Below, piece by piece: positions 17,526 to 25,725 of a stretch of 64,000 nt of DNA (positions are counted from its first letter, which is position 1; each line of letters opens with the position of its first letter). Position numbers and translations under genes: made by a program. This stretch comes from Sodaliphilus pleomorphus (GTDB lineage: Bacteria > Bacteroidota > Bacteroidia > Bacteroidales > Muribaculaceae). A model generated the notes under the pieces. That model was not told where the DNA came from and did no database searches. It saw nothing but the letters and a program-made list of their open reading frames with translations. The stretch covers positions 868,001 through 932,000 of the forward strand of contig NZ_CP045696.1 of assembly GCF_009676955.1 (NCBI RefSeq). Reading direction: 5' to 3'.

Positions 17526-17606
17526 CTATTTCACCAGCACCTTCACGGCCGAGCCATCGGTATAGGGCGTGGCATAGGGCTGACCCAGCAGCAACGAGCC
17601 CAGGCG
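17526..17606 (-). pseudogene. possible C-terminal fragment of a lost gene
   Basis: A 26-codon stretch with no start, preceded by a stop, reads RLGSLLLGQPYATPYTDGSA then VKVLVK-stop. It has the codon use of local genes and looks like a protein end. It may be the remnant of a gene displaced when tauE's promoter region formed; chance is possible. Confidence 0.25.
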
Positions 17607-17666
17607 TCAATATAATTTTGTAACTTTGCATCCACACAGGTTGCTGACAAAAATATTCGGAGCAAA

Positions 17667-18383
17667 ATGGAAATGTACTTGACTTTGACAATGGTGGGCC
17701 TGATAGCCGGCACGCTGTCGGGCTCGGTGGGCTTTGGCGGCGGCATGATACTGTTGCCTGTCATCACCTATTTCTACGGCGTTGAGATTGCAGTGCCAGT
17801 GTCGACCATCGCGCAGATGATGAGCAACCTCTCGCGTGCGGCGATGGGCTGGCGCGCGATCGAATGGAAGCAGGTGGCCTGGTTCCTGCTGCCGGCCCTG
17901 CCCTTCACGGCGCTGGGCGCCTTCGGCTTCTCGATTGTCGACAAGACGGTGATGACGCGCGTGCTGTGCGCCTTTCTCATTGCCTTTTCAATCATGAAAG
18001 TGAGGGGCAAGATGCACCTGCCCAAGGGGCGCAAGACCATGCTCGCGGGCGGCGCACTCACCGGCCTCTTCAACGGGCTGCTGGGCATCTCGGGGCCGCT
18101 GAGCTCGGCCGTGTTTCTCTCGCTCGAGCTCTCGCCCGTGTCCTACATCGTGAGCGAGGCCACAGCCGCCACAGCCATGCACATCGTGAAGGCCGTGACC
18201 TACGGCAAGTGCGACCTCATGTCGTGGCACATCTTCATCAACGGTTTCTTCATAGGGTGCGCCATGATGGCCGGCAATTTCATAGCCCTCAAGCTCATAA
18301 AACGCGCTCACAAGAAGTCCTACCAGCGCGTTGTGGCCCTTGTCATGATCGCCGTGTCGCTCTGGCTCTTCATCCAGGCCTGA
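17667..18383 (+). CDS. TauE/SafE family membrane exporter
   Basis: 238 residues, seven to eight hydrophobic spans. It has the family's opening GxxSGxxGxGGG motif (AGTLSGSVGFGGGMILLPV) and the repeated second-half motif TGLFNGLLGISGPLSSAV. Family members move sulfite, sulfoacetate or other organosulfur anions across the inner membrane. The substrate here is not known. TAACTTTG at 17621-17628 gives a -7 box without a good -33 box. The neighbours do not form a sulfonate pathway. Confidence 0.88.
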   Translation: MEMYLTLTMVGLIAGTLSGSVGFGGGMILLPVITYFYGVEIAVPVSTIAQMMSNLSRAAMGWRAIEWKQVAWFLLPALPFTALGAFGFSIVDKTVMTRVLCAFLIAFSIMKVRGKMHLPKGRKTMLAGGALTGLFNGLLGISGPLSSAVFLSLELSPVSYIVSEATAATAMHIVKAVTYGKCDLMSWHIFINGFFIGCAMMAGNFIALKLIKRAHKKSYQRVVALVMIAVSLWLFIQA

Positions 18384-18452
18384 CCTGCCTTTCACACGGG
18401 GATGCATCGGGTCGCGGTGCGCGCAGCATCGCATGGTGGCCAACAACAAAAA

Positions 18453-18518
18453 AAGGCCAAGTGTGCTGCAGCCCCGTGGGCGAGACTGGCAGCACGCTTG
18501 CCTTGTGATCGTTTTTTT
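18453..18518. terminator. terminator between tauE-like gene and the convergent lipoprotein gene
   Basis: AAGGC-CAAGTGTGCTGC pairs with GCAGCACGCTTG-CCTT (arms around 18453-18470 and 18489-18504) with a T-run at 18512-18518. A-rich sequence to the left gives Ts in the opposite direction, so it can serve both convergent genes. Confidence 0.75.
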
Positions 18519-18548
18519 GGGGGGCCTTGGCGCAACTGGTGTTTCAAG

Positions 18549-18980
18549 TCACCGCTTGAGCACGTAGAACTTGGCCGTGGGGCCCTGCGGCTCGATGCCG
18601 GCCGAGTCGGTCATGACAATCGACTTGGCATCCTTGATTTTGTAGTAGGTCTTCTCACCCGACGACGGGGTGACGAGCTCAATGAGCTTGCCGCCCTGCT
18701 TGAGGTGGTAGACACCGCTGGTGACCACAGGCTGAGCCTGGCGGTCGATGTACTGGCTCGACAGGGTGTAGGTGCTATCGGCAGCGATGGTGAGCACCGT
18801 CTTTATGCCCGGGCAGTCGGCAGCCGGCAGGGTACCCTGGTAGGTGCCGCAATAGGCAGTGTCGGTGGTGGGGGCGGCAACCTCGCGCGGCGCTGGTGCT
18901 GTGTTGCCGCCGCCGCTGCATGCAGTCGAGAGCAGAGCCAAGGCGAGGCCCATTGCTAAAATCAATTTTTTCATTTTCAT
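18549..18980 (-). CDS. NlpE-like lipoprotein
   Basis: 143 residues. Signal peptide ending in the lipobox LLSTAC. The mature part carries the NlpE N-terminal signature: YCGTYQGTLPAADCPGIKTVLT, then TYTLSSQY and YHLKQGGKLIELVTPS. In E. coli NlpE senses surface contact and copper and activates Cpx; here there is no Cpx pair nearby, so only membership is claimed. Its two cysteines, in YCGTYQ and ADCPGI, could form a disulfide. Ends against a shared terminator with the TauE-like gene. Confidence 0.88.
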   Translation of the reverse strand: MKMKKLILAMGLALALLSTACSGGGNTAPAPREVAAPTTDTAYCGTYQGTLPAADCPGIKTVLTIAADSTYTLSSQYIDRQAQPVVTSGVYHLKQGGKLIELVTPSSGEKTYYKIKDAKSIVMTDSAGIEPQGPTAKFYVLKR

Positions 18981-19020
18981 TGTGTGTGATTGTAATGATT
19001 ATAAAAATTAAAAATTCTCG

Positions 19021-19977
19021 TCACATGTGGTGGATGACGCTGCTGTCGAACGAGCCCGTGCCAGCGATGCCCGTGTACATCATCATGCGCTTGAGCTGCA
19101 CGTTCATCTGTTTCACTTTCTCGACCACACCGGCGGCGCCCTGCTTGAGCAACTGCGGCAGCATGCCGCGGCCCACGGCCACAGCGTCGGCACCCAGGGC
19201 AAGAGCCTTGTAGGCGTCGTAGCCCGAGTCGATGCCGCAGTCGCAGAAGATGGCCACGCCACTGCCCTCGAGCGCCTGCTTCACGGCCGGCAGCACGCGG
19301 GTGGGCGGCAGGCCGTAGGGCACACGCCCGTGGTGGTGCGACACCAGCACGCCACGGCAACCGGCATCGCGGGCCTTCAAGGCATCGTCTACCGAGAGCA
19401 CGCCCTTGGCAATGAAGGGCAGCGAGGTGGCGGCCGCATAGTCGTGCAGCAGCTGCAGGCTCACCGGCCCCAGAGGCATGCCGTCGACCACGTCGTAGTG
19501 GCCATCATTGCCCACAATGTGGTCGATGTCGATGCCCACTGCCAGTGCGCCTTGCGTCTGGGCAAAGGCAATGCTCTCGAGCACCAGGTCGTGGTCGGCC
19601 CAGGGCTTGATGATGCGCACTGTGGGGGCTCCCACTGCCACGATGGCGGCAAACTCGTCGTCGGGCTCGGTGCCCACCCAGTTGAGCACGTTGAGCTTGC
19701 GCGCTGCCTGGGCATACTCGCGCATGGGCTTGCGACCGCCCTCGAGGGGCACCTTGTTGAGGTGTGAGAAGGCCGGCATCATGATGGGTGAGGCAAACTT
19801 GTGCCCGTAGATCACCGTGTCGAGACACGGCTCCACGGCATCGATCACGCGCATTTCCACCAGCAGGCTGTCGAGGTAACGACGGTTGATGAGGTTGGCG
19901 TCGTCGGCAGCTCCGCTGGTCACCGGGATGAGCCCTGCTGGTCCAGGCCACGGGCTCGTTGTCTTCTTTTCTTCCAT
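19021..19977 (-). CDS. FMN-dependent alpha-hydroxy-acid oxidizing protein
   Basis: 318 residues from the ATG at 19977; the open frame runs upstream to 20145 but that part shows no homology. A TIM barrel with the catalytic His-Arg motif SHHHGRVPYGLPP and FMN phosphate loops FCDCGIDSGYDAYKALALGADAV then AVGRGM. The N-terminal YGHKFASPIMMPAFSH is the start of the barrel. The enzyme probably oxidises L-lactate or a related 2-hydroxy acid; the acceptor is unknown. The family members in gut Bacteroidales are shorter than classical lactate oxidase, as here. The gene is single. Confidence 0.85.
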   Translation of the reverse strand: MEEKKTTSPWPGPAGLIPVTSGAADDANLINRRYLDSLLVEMRVIDAVEPCLDTVIYGHKFASPIMMPAFSHLNKVPLEGGRKPMREYAQAARKLNVLNWVGTEPDDEFAAIVAVGAPTVRIIKPWADHDLVLESIAFAQTQGALAVGIDIDHIVGNDGHYDVVDGMPLGPVSLQLLHDYAAATSLPFIAKGVLSVDDALKARDAGCRGVLVSHHHGRVPYGLPPTRVLPAVKQALEGSGVAIFCDCGIDSGYDAYKALALGADAVAVGRGMLPQLLKQGAAGVVEKVKQMNVQLKRMMMYTGIAGTGSFDSSVIHHM

Positions 19978-20273
19978 TGTTGTAGTGCTTAATCGTTTTA
20001 AAACTGAAGCAAACTTAATAAGAAAATGTGATACTGCAAAACAAAAAAAACAGGCCCAAAAGGGCCGGGGCCTTACAAGTGGCGTGAAGCTGGCCGCCCG
20101 GCACAGCCATGCCCCAACTGTGCAGTCAAGACCGCGCTCTGGCAAGCGCTTGAGAAAAATCCCGTGAAGAGCCCAACGAGACCTGCATAGCTGGTTGCGC
20201 GATACAGCTTGTTAAAGGCCAAGGCCTTTTGAAATGTGAAACAGTCGTGATGGGTGGCGGAAACGAAAAAAGG

Positions 20274-20305
20274 GTTGCCAGTGTGAATGGAAATGTGTAT
20301 ATTTG
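20274..20305 (+). promoter_or_regulatory. promoter of the thiamine-uptake operon
   Basis: GTTG (20274-20277), 20 bases, TATATTTG (20298-20305). The riboswitch begins 13 bases downstream, so the transcript starts directly with the aptamer. Confidence 0.75.
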
Positions 20306-20318
20306 TGCCACGATTCAA

Positions 20319-20399
20319 TGAGTTTGGGGTGCCTCACACCTTGAGGCTGAGATCACACCCATAGAATCTGAACCGGACAATGCCGGCGTAGAGAACTTA
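20319..20399 (+). ncRNA. TPP riboswitch (THI element)
   Basis: P1 is TGAGTTT (20319-20325) with GAACTTA (20393-20399). The core contains the invariant CTGAGA (20347-20352), ACCC, and the second sensor arm around GAACCGGACAATGCCGGCGTAGAGA. It binds thiamine pyrophosphate. There are 79 bases from the aptamer to the TonB-receptor ATG, and no T-run terminator is seen, so control is probably at translation or by another expression platform. Confidence 0.93.
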
Positions 20400-20478
20400 A
20401 TGGGTCACCGCGTGCACGCGGCCAGCGCCACATCAAGTGCACAGGAGGCCCGATGGTAAAACTTATTAATAACAAGTA

Positions 20479-22743
20479 ATGAAAAAACAAATCATGACGA
20501 CTGTCGCCCTGGCCGGCGCCAGCCTGGTCGCCGCGGCAGGCCCCGTTGCCAGCAGCGACACCACCCAGATGCGTCACCTGCAAGAGGTGCAGGTGACTGC
20601 AACACGTGCCACCGCCACTACTCCTGTGGCACACACCAATGTTGACAAGCAACTCATCGAGAAACTGAACCATGGCCTCGACCTGCCCTTCCTGCTCTCG
20701 ACCACGCCTGGCGTGATCACCACCAGCGACGCTGGCAGCGGCGTGGGCTACACGAGCCTGCGCGTGCGCGGCACCGACGGCACCCGCATCAACGTGACCA
20801 ACAACGACATCCCCATGAACGAGCCCGAGAGCAATGTGCTCTACTGGGTCGACACGCCCGACCTGGCCAGCTCGCTCCAAGACATACAGGTGCAGCGAGG
20901 CGCCGGCACGTCGACCAACGGCGCTGGAGCCTTTGGCGCCAGCATCAACATGCGCACGCAGCGCTTCTCGGCAGCGCCCCATGCCGAGCTCAACGGCAGC
21001 TATGGCTCGTTCAACACCAACAAGGAGACCCTCAAGGTGGGTTCGGGCCTCATCAAGGATCACTGGAACTTCGACGCCAGCCTGTCGCACATCTCGAGCG
21101 ACGGCTACCGCGACCGCGCCTGGAGCAAGCTGTATTCCTACTTCTTCCAGGGCGGCTACTTCGGCGGCCAGACGTCGGTGCGCTTCATCGGCTACGGCGG
21201 CAAGGAAGAGACCTACCACGCTTGGGACGGCATAAGCAGGGACCAGCTCAAGACCGACCGCACCTACAACCCCAACGGCGAGATCAAGCACTACGGCAAG
21301 GTCACGGGCTTCTACAAGAAGCAGACCGACAACTTCCGCCAGTTCAACTACCAGCTCATCTGGGACCAGGGCCTGGGCGAGCGCTGGCACTGGAACATGG
21401 CGCTGCACTACACCGACAACTTCGGCTACTACGAGGAGTACAAGAATGCCCGCAAGCTCAAGGAGTACGGGCTCACGCCCTTTGTGGTCGACGACACGGA
21501 GGTGAAGAAGTCGAACCTGGTGCGCCGCAAGAACAACGACGGCGGCTTCGGCGGCACGGTGTTCTCGCTCAACTACAGCAACGACCGCCTGAGCGCCACG
21601 CTGGGCGGCGGGGCCAACTACTACAAAAACAAGCACTACGGCAACGTGATATGGGTGGAGAACTACTATGGCAGCGCCCTCGACCCCAACCACGAGTACT
21701 ATCGCAACACGGGCAAGAAGCTGGACATGAACTACTACATCAAGGCCAACTACCAGCTCGCCGAGGGCCTGAGCGCCTATGCCGACCTGCAATACCGCCA
21801 CGTGGGCTACAAGATCAAGGGCGAAAACGACAAGTGGGACTGGACGGCCAGCCCCGCGCACAACCAGGTGCTCAACGTCGACGAGAAATTTGACTTCTTC
21901 AACCCCAAGGCCGGCCTCTACTACAAGATCGACGCCCACAACAACGCCTACGCCTCGTTTGCCGTGGCCCATAAGGAGCCCGTGCGCAACAACTACACCG
22001 ACGGCAGCTTCACCAGCAAGCCCAAGGCCGAGCGCCTGCTCGACTACGAGCTGGGCTACCAGTACAAGAGTGCCTGCTTTGAGGCCGGCATCAACCTCTA
22101 CTACATGCAATATCACAACCAGCTCGTGCTCAACGGCAAGCTCAACGACATAGGCGAGGCCATGAACGAGAACGTGAAGAGCAGCTACCGCATGGGCGTG
22201 GAGCTCACCGCCGCCTGGAAACCTGCCAGCTGGTTCAGGTGGGACGTGAACGCCGCCCTGAGCCGCAACAAGATCAAGCACTACACGGGCTGGGTGAGCG
22301 ACTATGACGTCGATACATGGGAAGACATGTACAGCCAGACGGCCATCGAGATGGGCACCACCACCATCTCGTTCTCGCCCTCGCTGGTGGCCAACAACAT
22401 CTTCACGTTTGACTACAAGGGCGCCAGCGCGCAGCTCATCTCGCAATATGTGAGCCGCCAGTATCTCGACAACATGCAGAACAAGTACGACAGCCTCGAC
22501 CCCTATTGCGTGACCCACCTCGACCTGGCCTACACCTTCAAGCTGCCCAGCGTGAAGTCGCTCACCGTGGGTGTCACCGTCTACAACCTGTTTAACACCA
22601 AGTATGAGACCAACGGCTACAGCCAGACTTGCGCCCTGTACAAGAATGGCGACAAGAAGACCCGCTACGCGCTCTCGAGAGACCCGCGCTTCTACCCCAT
22701 GGCCGGCACCAACGTGCTCGCTCACGTGAGTTTCAAGTTCTAA
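20479..22743 (+). CDS. TonB-dependent receptor, probable thiamine transporter
   Basis: 754 residues. Signal peptide of about 20-25 residues, then a TonB-box-like LQEVQVTATRA, the plug domain (about 50-160, with GVGYTSLRVRGTDGTRINVTNNDIP) and a 22-strand barrel that ends ...VLAHVSFKF with the C-terminal Phe. Being directly behind a TPP riboswitch and next to pnuT, it is most likely the outer-membrane thiamine receptor (OMthi). It lacks the N-terminal carboxypeptidase-like domain of SusC proteins. No SusD partner follows, as expected for vitamin receptors. Confidence 0.9.
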   Translation: MKKQIMTTVALAGASLVAAAGPVASSDTTQMRHLQEVQVTATRATATTPVAHTNVDKQLIEKLNHGLDLPFLLSTTPGVITTSDAGSGVGYTSLRVRGTDGTRINVTNNDIPMNEPESNVLYWVDTPDLASSLQDIQVQRGAGTSTNGAGAFGASINMRTQRFSAAPHAELNGSYGSFNTNKETLKVGSGLIKDHWNFDASLSHISSDGYRDRAWSKLYSYFFQGGYFGGQTSVRFIGYGGKEETYHAWDGISRDQLKTDRTYNPNGEIKHYGKVTGFYKKQTDNFRQFNYQLIWDQGLGERWHWNMALHYTDNFGYYEEYKNARKLKEYGLTPFVVDDTEVKKSNLVRRKNNDGGFGGTVFSLNYSNDRLSATLGGGANYYKNKHYGNVIWVENYYGSALDPNHEYYRNTGKKLDMNYYIKANYQLAEGLSAYADLQYRHVGYKIKGENDKWDWTASPAHNQVLNVDEKFDFFNPKAGLYYKIDAHNNAYASFAVAHKEPVRNNYTDGSFTSKPKAERLLDYELGYQYKSACFEAGINLYYMQYHNQLVLNGKLNDIGEAMNENVKSSYRMGVELTAAWKPASWFRWDVNAALSRNKIKHYTGWVSDYDVDTWEDMYSQTAIEMGTTTISFSPSLVANNIFTFDYKGASAQLISQYVSRQYLDNMQNKYDSLDPYCVTHLDLAYTFKLPSVKSLTVGVTVYNLFNTKYETNGYSQTCALYKNGDKKTRYALSRDPRFYPMAGTNVLAHVSFKF

Positions 22744-22772
22744 GGCTCCAAGCCACAGCTACCCACAAGCTC

Positions 22773-23402
22773 ATGACCTATATCACCGACATATTGCAAT
22801 GGCTGGGCCAGCCCCTGCACCTGCTCGACGCCTTCAGCACCCTGCTGGGCCTGCTCTACCTCTATCTCGAGTACAAGGCCAACATCTGGCTTTGGCTCGT
22901 GAGCATCGTCATGCCAGCCGTGCACAGCGTGCTCTATCTCAAGGCTGGCCTCTATGCCGACTTCGGCATGGAGTTTTTCTACGTCGCCGTGGCCGTCTAC
23001 GGCTTCCTGTCGTGGAAGCTGGGCAAGCACAAGGGCAGCGGGCACGACAAGAAGGCGGCAGTGCCCATCACCCACTTCCCGCGGCGGCTCGTGGGCGCAA
23101 CCGTGGCAGCGTTTGTGGCCCTGTGGGCGGGCATCTACCTGCTGCTCGTGGAGGTGACCAACAGCACGGTGCCGCTCTACGACGCCTTCACCACGGCCTT
23201 GAGCATCATCGCCTACTGGGCCCTGGCCAAGAAATATGCCGAGCAATGGCTGCTGTGGCTCGTGGTCGACGCCGTGTGCACGGTGCTCTACTTCTACAAG
23301 TCGATTCCCTTCTCGGCCAGCCTCTACGGCTTCTACACCGTGATGGCCGTGGTGGGCTACCGCAAGTGGCTGCGCCTCATGCAGGAGCAGCAGGCGCAAT
23401 AG
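22773..23402 (+). CDS. pnuT: PnuC/PnuT-family thiamine transporter
   Basis: 209 residues starting 30 bases after the TonB receptor gene, hence one operon. Seven hydrophobic segments; the family motifs LGLLYLYLEYKANIWLWLVSI and the conserved Trp-rich AKKYAEQWLLWLVVDAV are present. PnuC relatives are facilitated carriers for vitamins; those behind TPP riboswitches (PnuT) take thiamine. In Bacteroides the third gene of this operon is a thiamine pyrophosphokinase (tnr3); here a hairpin and a minus-strand gene follow, so no kinase is linked. Confidence 0.88.
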   Translation: MTYITDILQWLGQPLHLLDAFSTLLGLLYLYLEYKANIWLWLVSIVMPAVHSVLYLKAGLYADFGMEFFYVAVAVYGFLSWKLGKHKGSGHDKKAAVPITHFPRRLVGATVAAFVALWAGIYLLLVEVTNSTVPLYDAFTTALSIIAYWALAKKYAEQWLLWLVVDAVCTVLYFYKSIPFSASLYGFYTVMAVVGYRKWLRLMQEQQAQ

Positions 23403-23425
23403 CGCCAGGACTGCAACACACACAT

Positions 23426-23457
23426 CGAGGGCCAACCGCTGCGGCGGCTGGCCCTCG
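23426..23457 (+). terminator. hairpin after pnuT
   Basis: CGAGGGCCA (23426-23434) pairs with TGGCCCTCG (23449-23457), with an inner CCGC/GCGG stem. T-poor flank, so termination efficiency is uncertain. Confidence 0.6.
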
Positions 23458-23490
23458 TCGTTGTGGTGGCGTGTGCCACAGTGGCAGGCG

Positions 23491-24717
23491 CTACCTGCTC
23501 ACCTTCACCAGGCGCAAGGCTGCGGGCTGGCTGGCGGTCGCTGTGGCGGCGGCGTTGCGGCTCTTCACCATGGGCGTGCGGGCTGCCGGAGCGCCGGCCC
23601 TGTTGACGAAGCAGCTCTTGTCGGCCGAGTAGTCCATCGTGAGCTTGTAGCCGTTTTCAAGCACGAGGTCGCACACAAAGCGGTACTTGTCGCCGTCCTT
23701 GGTCACGGTCACCTTGCCGTCTTTCACAAAGCCCCTCTTGGTGTTGGGGGTGACATATCCCTCGTCGTTATACTCGTTGATGTAGGTGCCTATGCTCACA
23801 TAGGTGCCATACATGTTGTAGTTGATGCCCTCGAGGAAGCGCCCGGGCTCGTAGGGGCCCTGCATGGCGCTGGTCACCTTGTACTCGCCCAGCAGGTCGT
23901 CGAGGTTCATCACCGAGTCGGGCTTGGTGAGCAGCTCCACATTCATGAGCTCGCCAGCACCTATCGTGTAGCCATTGGAGTCGAGCGGCACGGTGTAGAA
24001 CGAGCAACTGTAGTCGCCATAGGAGGTGCCGGCCGTGTAGCCGGCCGAGAGGTTCTTGGGCACAAAATTGTAGTCGTGATCGTAGAGCTCATAGTAGGAG
24101 GCATCCTTGTTGGCATAGGCAATGGTGCCGTCGAAGGTGAGGTGCACGTTGCTGAAGCCCTCGGTGGTCGACGACGAGCGCCCCTTGATGTCGATGGCAT
24201 AGGTGCCGTCGCTCTTGTACTCCACATTGGCCTCGGCGCCCAGGTCGAAGGCCACCTTCTTGCCCGTGGGCTTGCCGTCGTTGATGGCGGTGCACTCAAA
24301 GGCGTAGAGGTAACGGTCGCTCTGGTAGAGCGTGCCTTGGGCAAACGAGGTGGAGGCCACATAGCGGCCGCTGGGCAGGATGGCAGCTGGCGAATAAACC
24401 GACTTGGCTCCGATGGCGTAGAAAAACACGCTCACCTGCCCCACCCGGGTGGGATAGCCGCTGGGGTCGAGCGAGTCGGTCGAGACCACGGTGTAGTACT
24501 CGCCGTCGCCGTAGTACACGCCCATGCCATACTTGCACTGCACCACCTTGTCGTAGTCGACGGGTTGCGTGAAGGTGATGCTGTCGAGGTCGGAAACGTT
24601 AAACTCCTTGACCTCGCCCGATTTCATGTGCAGCAGCGCCGTGCGCGTGTTTTGCTGTGCCGCTGCCGGCATTGCGGCCGCAAGCAGCAGGGCCGCGATA
24701 GGTAGTATTTTTTTCAT
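23491..24717 (-). CDS. secreted protein of unknown function with DLDSITF motif
   Basis: About 408 residues from the ATG at 24717, giving signal peptide MKKILPIAALLLAAAMPAAAQ. The first mature residues HMKSGEVKEFNVSDLDSITF are typical of secreted Bacteroidales proteins. The rest is beta-rich with many Tyr, Asp and Gly (VVSTDSLDPSGYPT, KDGKVTVTKDGDKYRF). The gene lies 44 bases after a smaller secreted-protein gene carrying a T9SS-like domain, so the two are probably an operon. No enzymatic motif was seen. Confidence 0.72.
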   Translation of the reverse strand: MKKILPIAALLLAAAMPAAAQQNTRTALLHMKSGEVKEFNVSDLDSITFTQPVDYDKVVQCKYGMGVYYGDGEYYTVVSTDSLDPSGYPTRVGQVSVFFYAIGAKSVYSPAAILPSGRYVASTSFAQGTLYQSDRYLYAFECTAINDGKPTGKKVAFDLGAEANVEYKSDGTYAIDIKGRSSSTTEGFSNVHLTFDGTIAYANKDASYYELYDHDYNFVPKNLSAGYTAGTSYGDYSCSFYTVPLDSNGYTIGAGELMNVELLTKPDSVMNLDDLLGEYKVTSAMQGPYEPGRFLEGINYNMYGTYVSIGTYINEYNDEGYVTPNTKRGFVKDGKVTVTKDGDKYRFVCDLVLENGYKLTMDYSADKSCFVNRAGAPAARTPMVKSRNAAATATASQPAALRLVKVSR

Positions 24718-24761
24718 AGTGTGTGATGTTGTTTTTGCGTTGATGATTGAGTTTTGTTTTT

Positions 24762-25262
24762 TCACTTGATAAACTTGGCGGCCTTGTTGCCAATTTTCAC
24801 GACATACACGCCAGCCGGCAGGTCGCTCACGTCAACGTCCTGGCCGTGCCAGCCGGCCAGCCGGGCGAGGGTCATGCCCTGCAGGTTGAAAACTTCGAGC
24901 GTGGCCTGGCGCGCGCTGTCCCAGCCGCTCACCTTGAGCACGTTGCCATCGCTCATCACGCGCAGCAGCAGGGCGGCGTCGTCGGGCTTGCCGGCCGTCA
25001 CCGCCTCGACGCCGGTGGGCAAAAGGTTGAAGGCAATGGCGCTCACATCGTCGAAGGCATAGGTGGCCGTGGCCGCCTGCGTGTCGCGGTACACCACGTT
25101 CACCTTGTCGCCCGCAAAGTCGATGCGCCGCACCTCGTCGATGACGTTGGGCTTGTCGCCGCCACTGGTGCGCACCACAAGCACGTCGCTGCCGTCGACG
25201 GCCCTGGCCGCAACAGGAAGGAGCAGGGGCAGTGCCAGCAACAGTAGAGTTGATTTTTTCAT
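24762..25262 (-). CDS. small secreted protein with T9SS-like C-terminal domain
   Basis: 166 residues. Signal peptide MKKSTLLLLALPLLLPVAARA. After a short beta-rich region with the RRIDFAGDKVNVVYRD pattern, the last about 85 residues form a type A sorting-like domain: VFNLQGMTLARLAG, DVDVSDLPAGVYVVKIGNKAAKFIK. In T9SS users this domain directs export to the surface; in many Bacteroidales without T9SS it persists as an adhesive or structural module. Whether the host has T9SS is not visible here. It is the first gene of a two-gene minus-strand unit. Confidence 0.75.
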   Translation of the reverse strand: MKKSTLLLLALPLLLPVAARAVDGSDVLVVRTSGGDKPNVIDEVRRIDFAGDKVNVVYRDTQAATATYAFDDVSAIAFNLLPTGVEAVTAGKPDDAALLLRVMSDGNVLKVSGWDSARQATLEVFNLQGMTLARLAGWHGQDVDVSDLPAGVYVVKIGNKAAKFIK

Positions 25263-25725
25263 AAGCTATTTTCTTTTAATTACACAATTGCGCCTCTCTT
25301 TCTTACTTCAGAAATGAAATAAATCGAGGCATTTTAGTTTAAAATGATTGCAAAAATAGCTTTTATTTTGAGATTAGCAAACTTTTTTGGTTGCAAAAAA
25401 GGTGGGTGGGGAGGGGAAAAAACATTTTTGGCAATCTTCGGGCGCAGCCCGCTTTTAATATTTTTTGTTGAGGAGGTGGGGGGAAAAACAAAAAAAATCC
25501 CGGATATCGCTATCTGGGATTGCTTAACTAATTAACCTTCTAATACCATTAACATAAACCTTAAACAAAAACGAAATAAGAACCGTCTCACGACGCCAGG
25601 TATCTCGTAACCTTAAAAACTAATACCATGAAAAACCGATGCAAAGATAAGACAATTATGTTATGCAACATAATTTTTGGGCATAAAATTTTTCATTTTA
25701 ACCTTTATTAACTATTTTGCCAATT
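25263..25725. other. AT-rich intergenic region left of the IS30 element
   Basis: About 460 bases without a gene. It holds the promoter zone of the two secreted-protein genes, a hairpin ATCCCGGATA/TATCTGGGAT (about 25497-25520), short G-runs, and sequence resembling a decayed mRNA leader. Confidence 0.5.
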
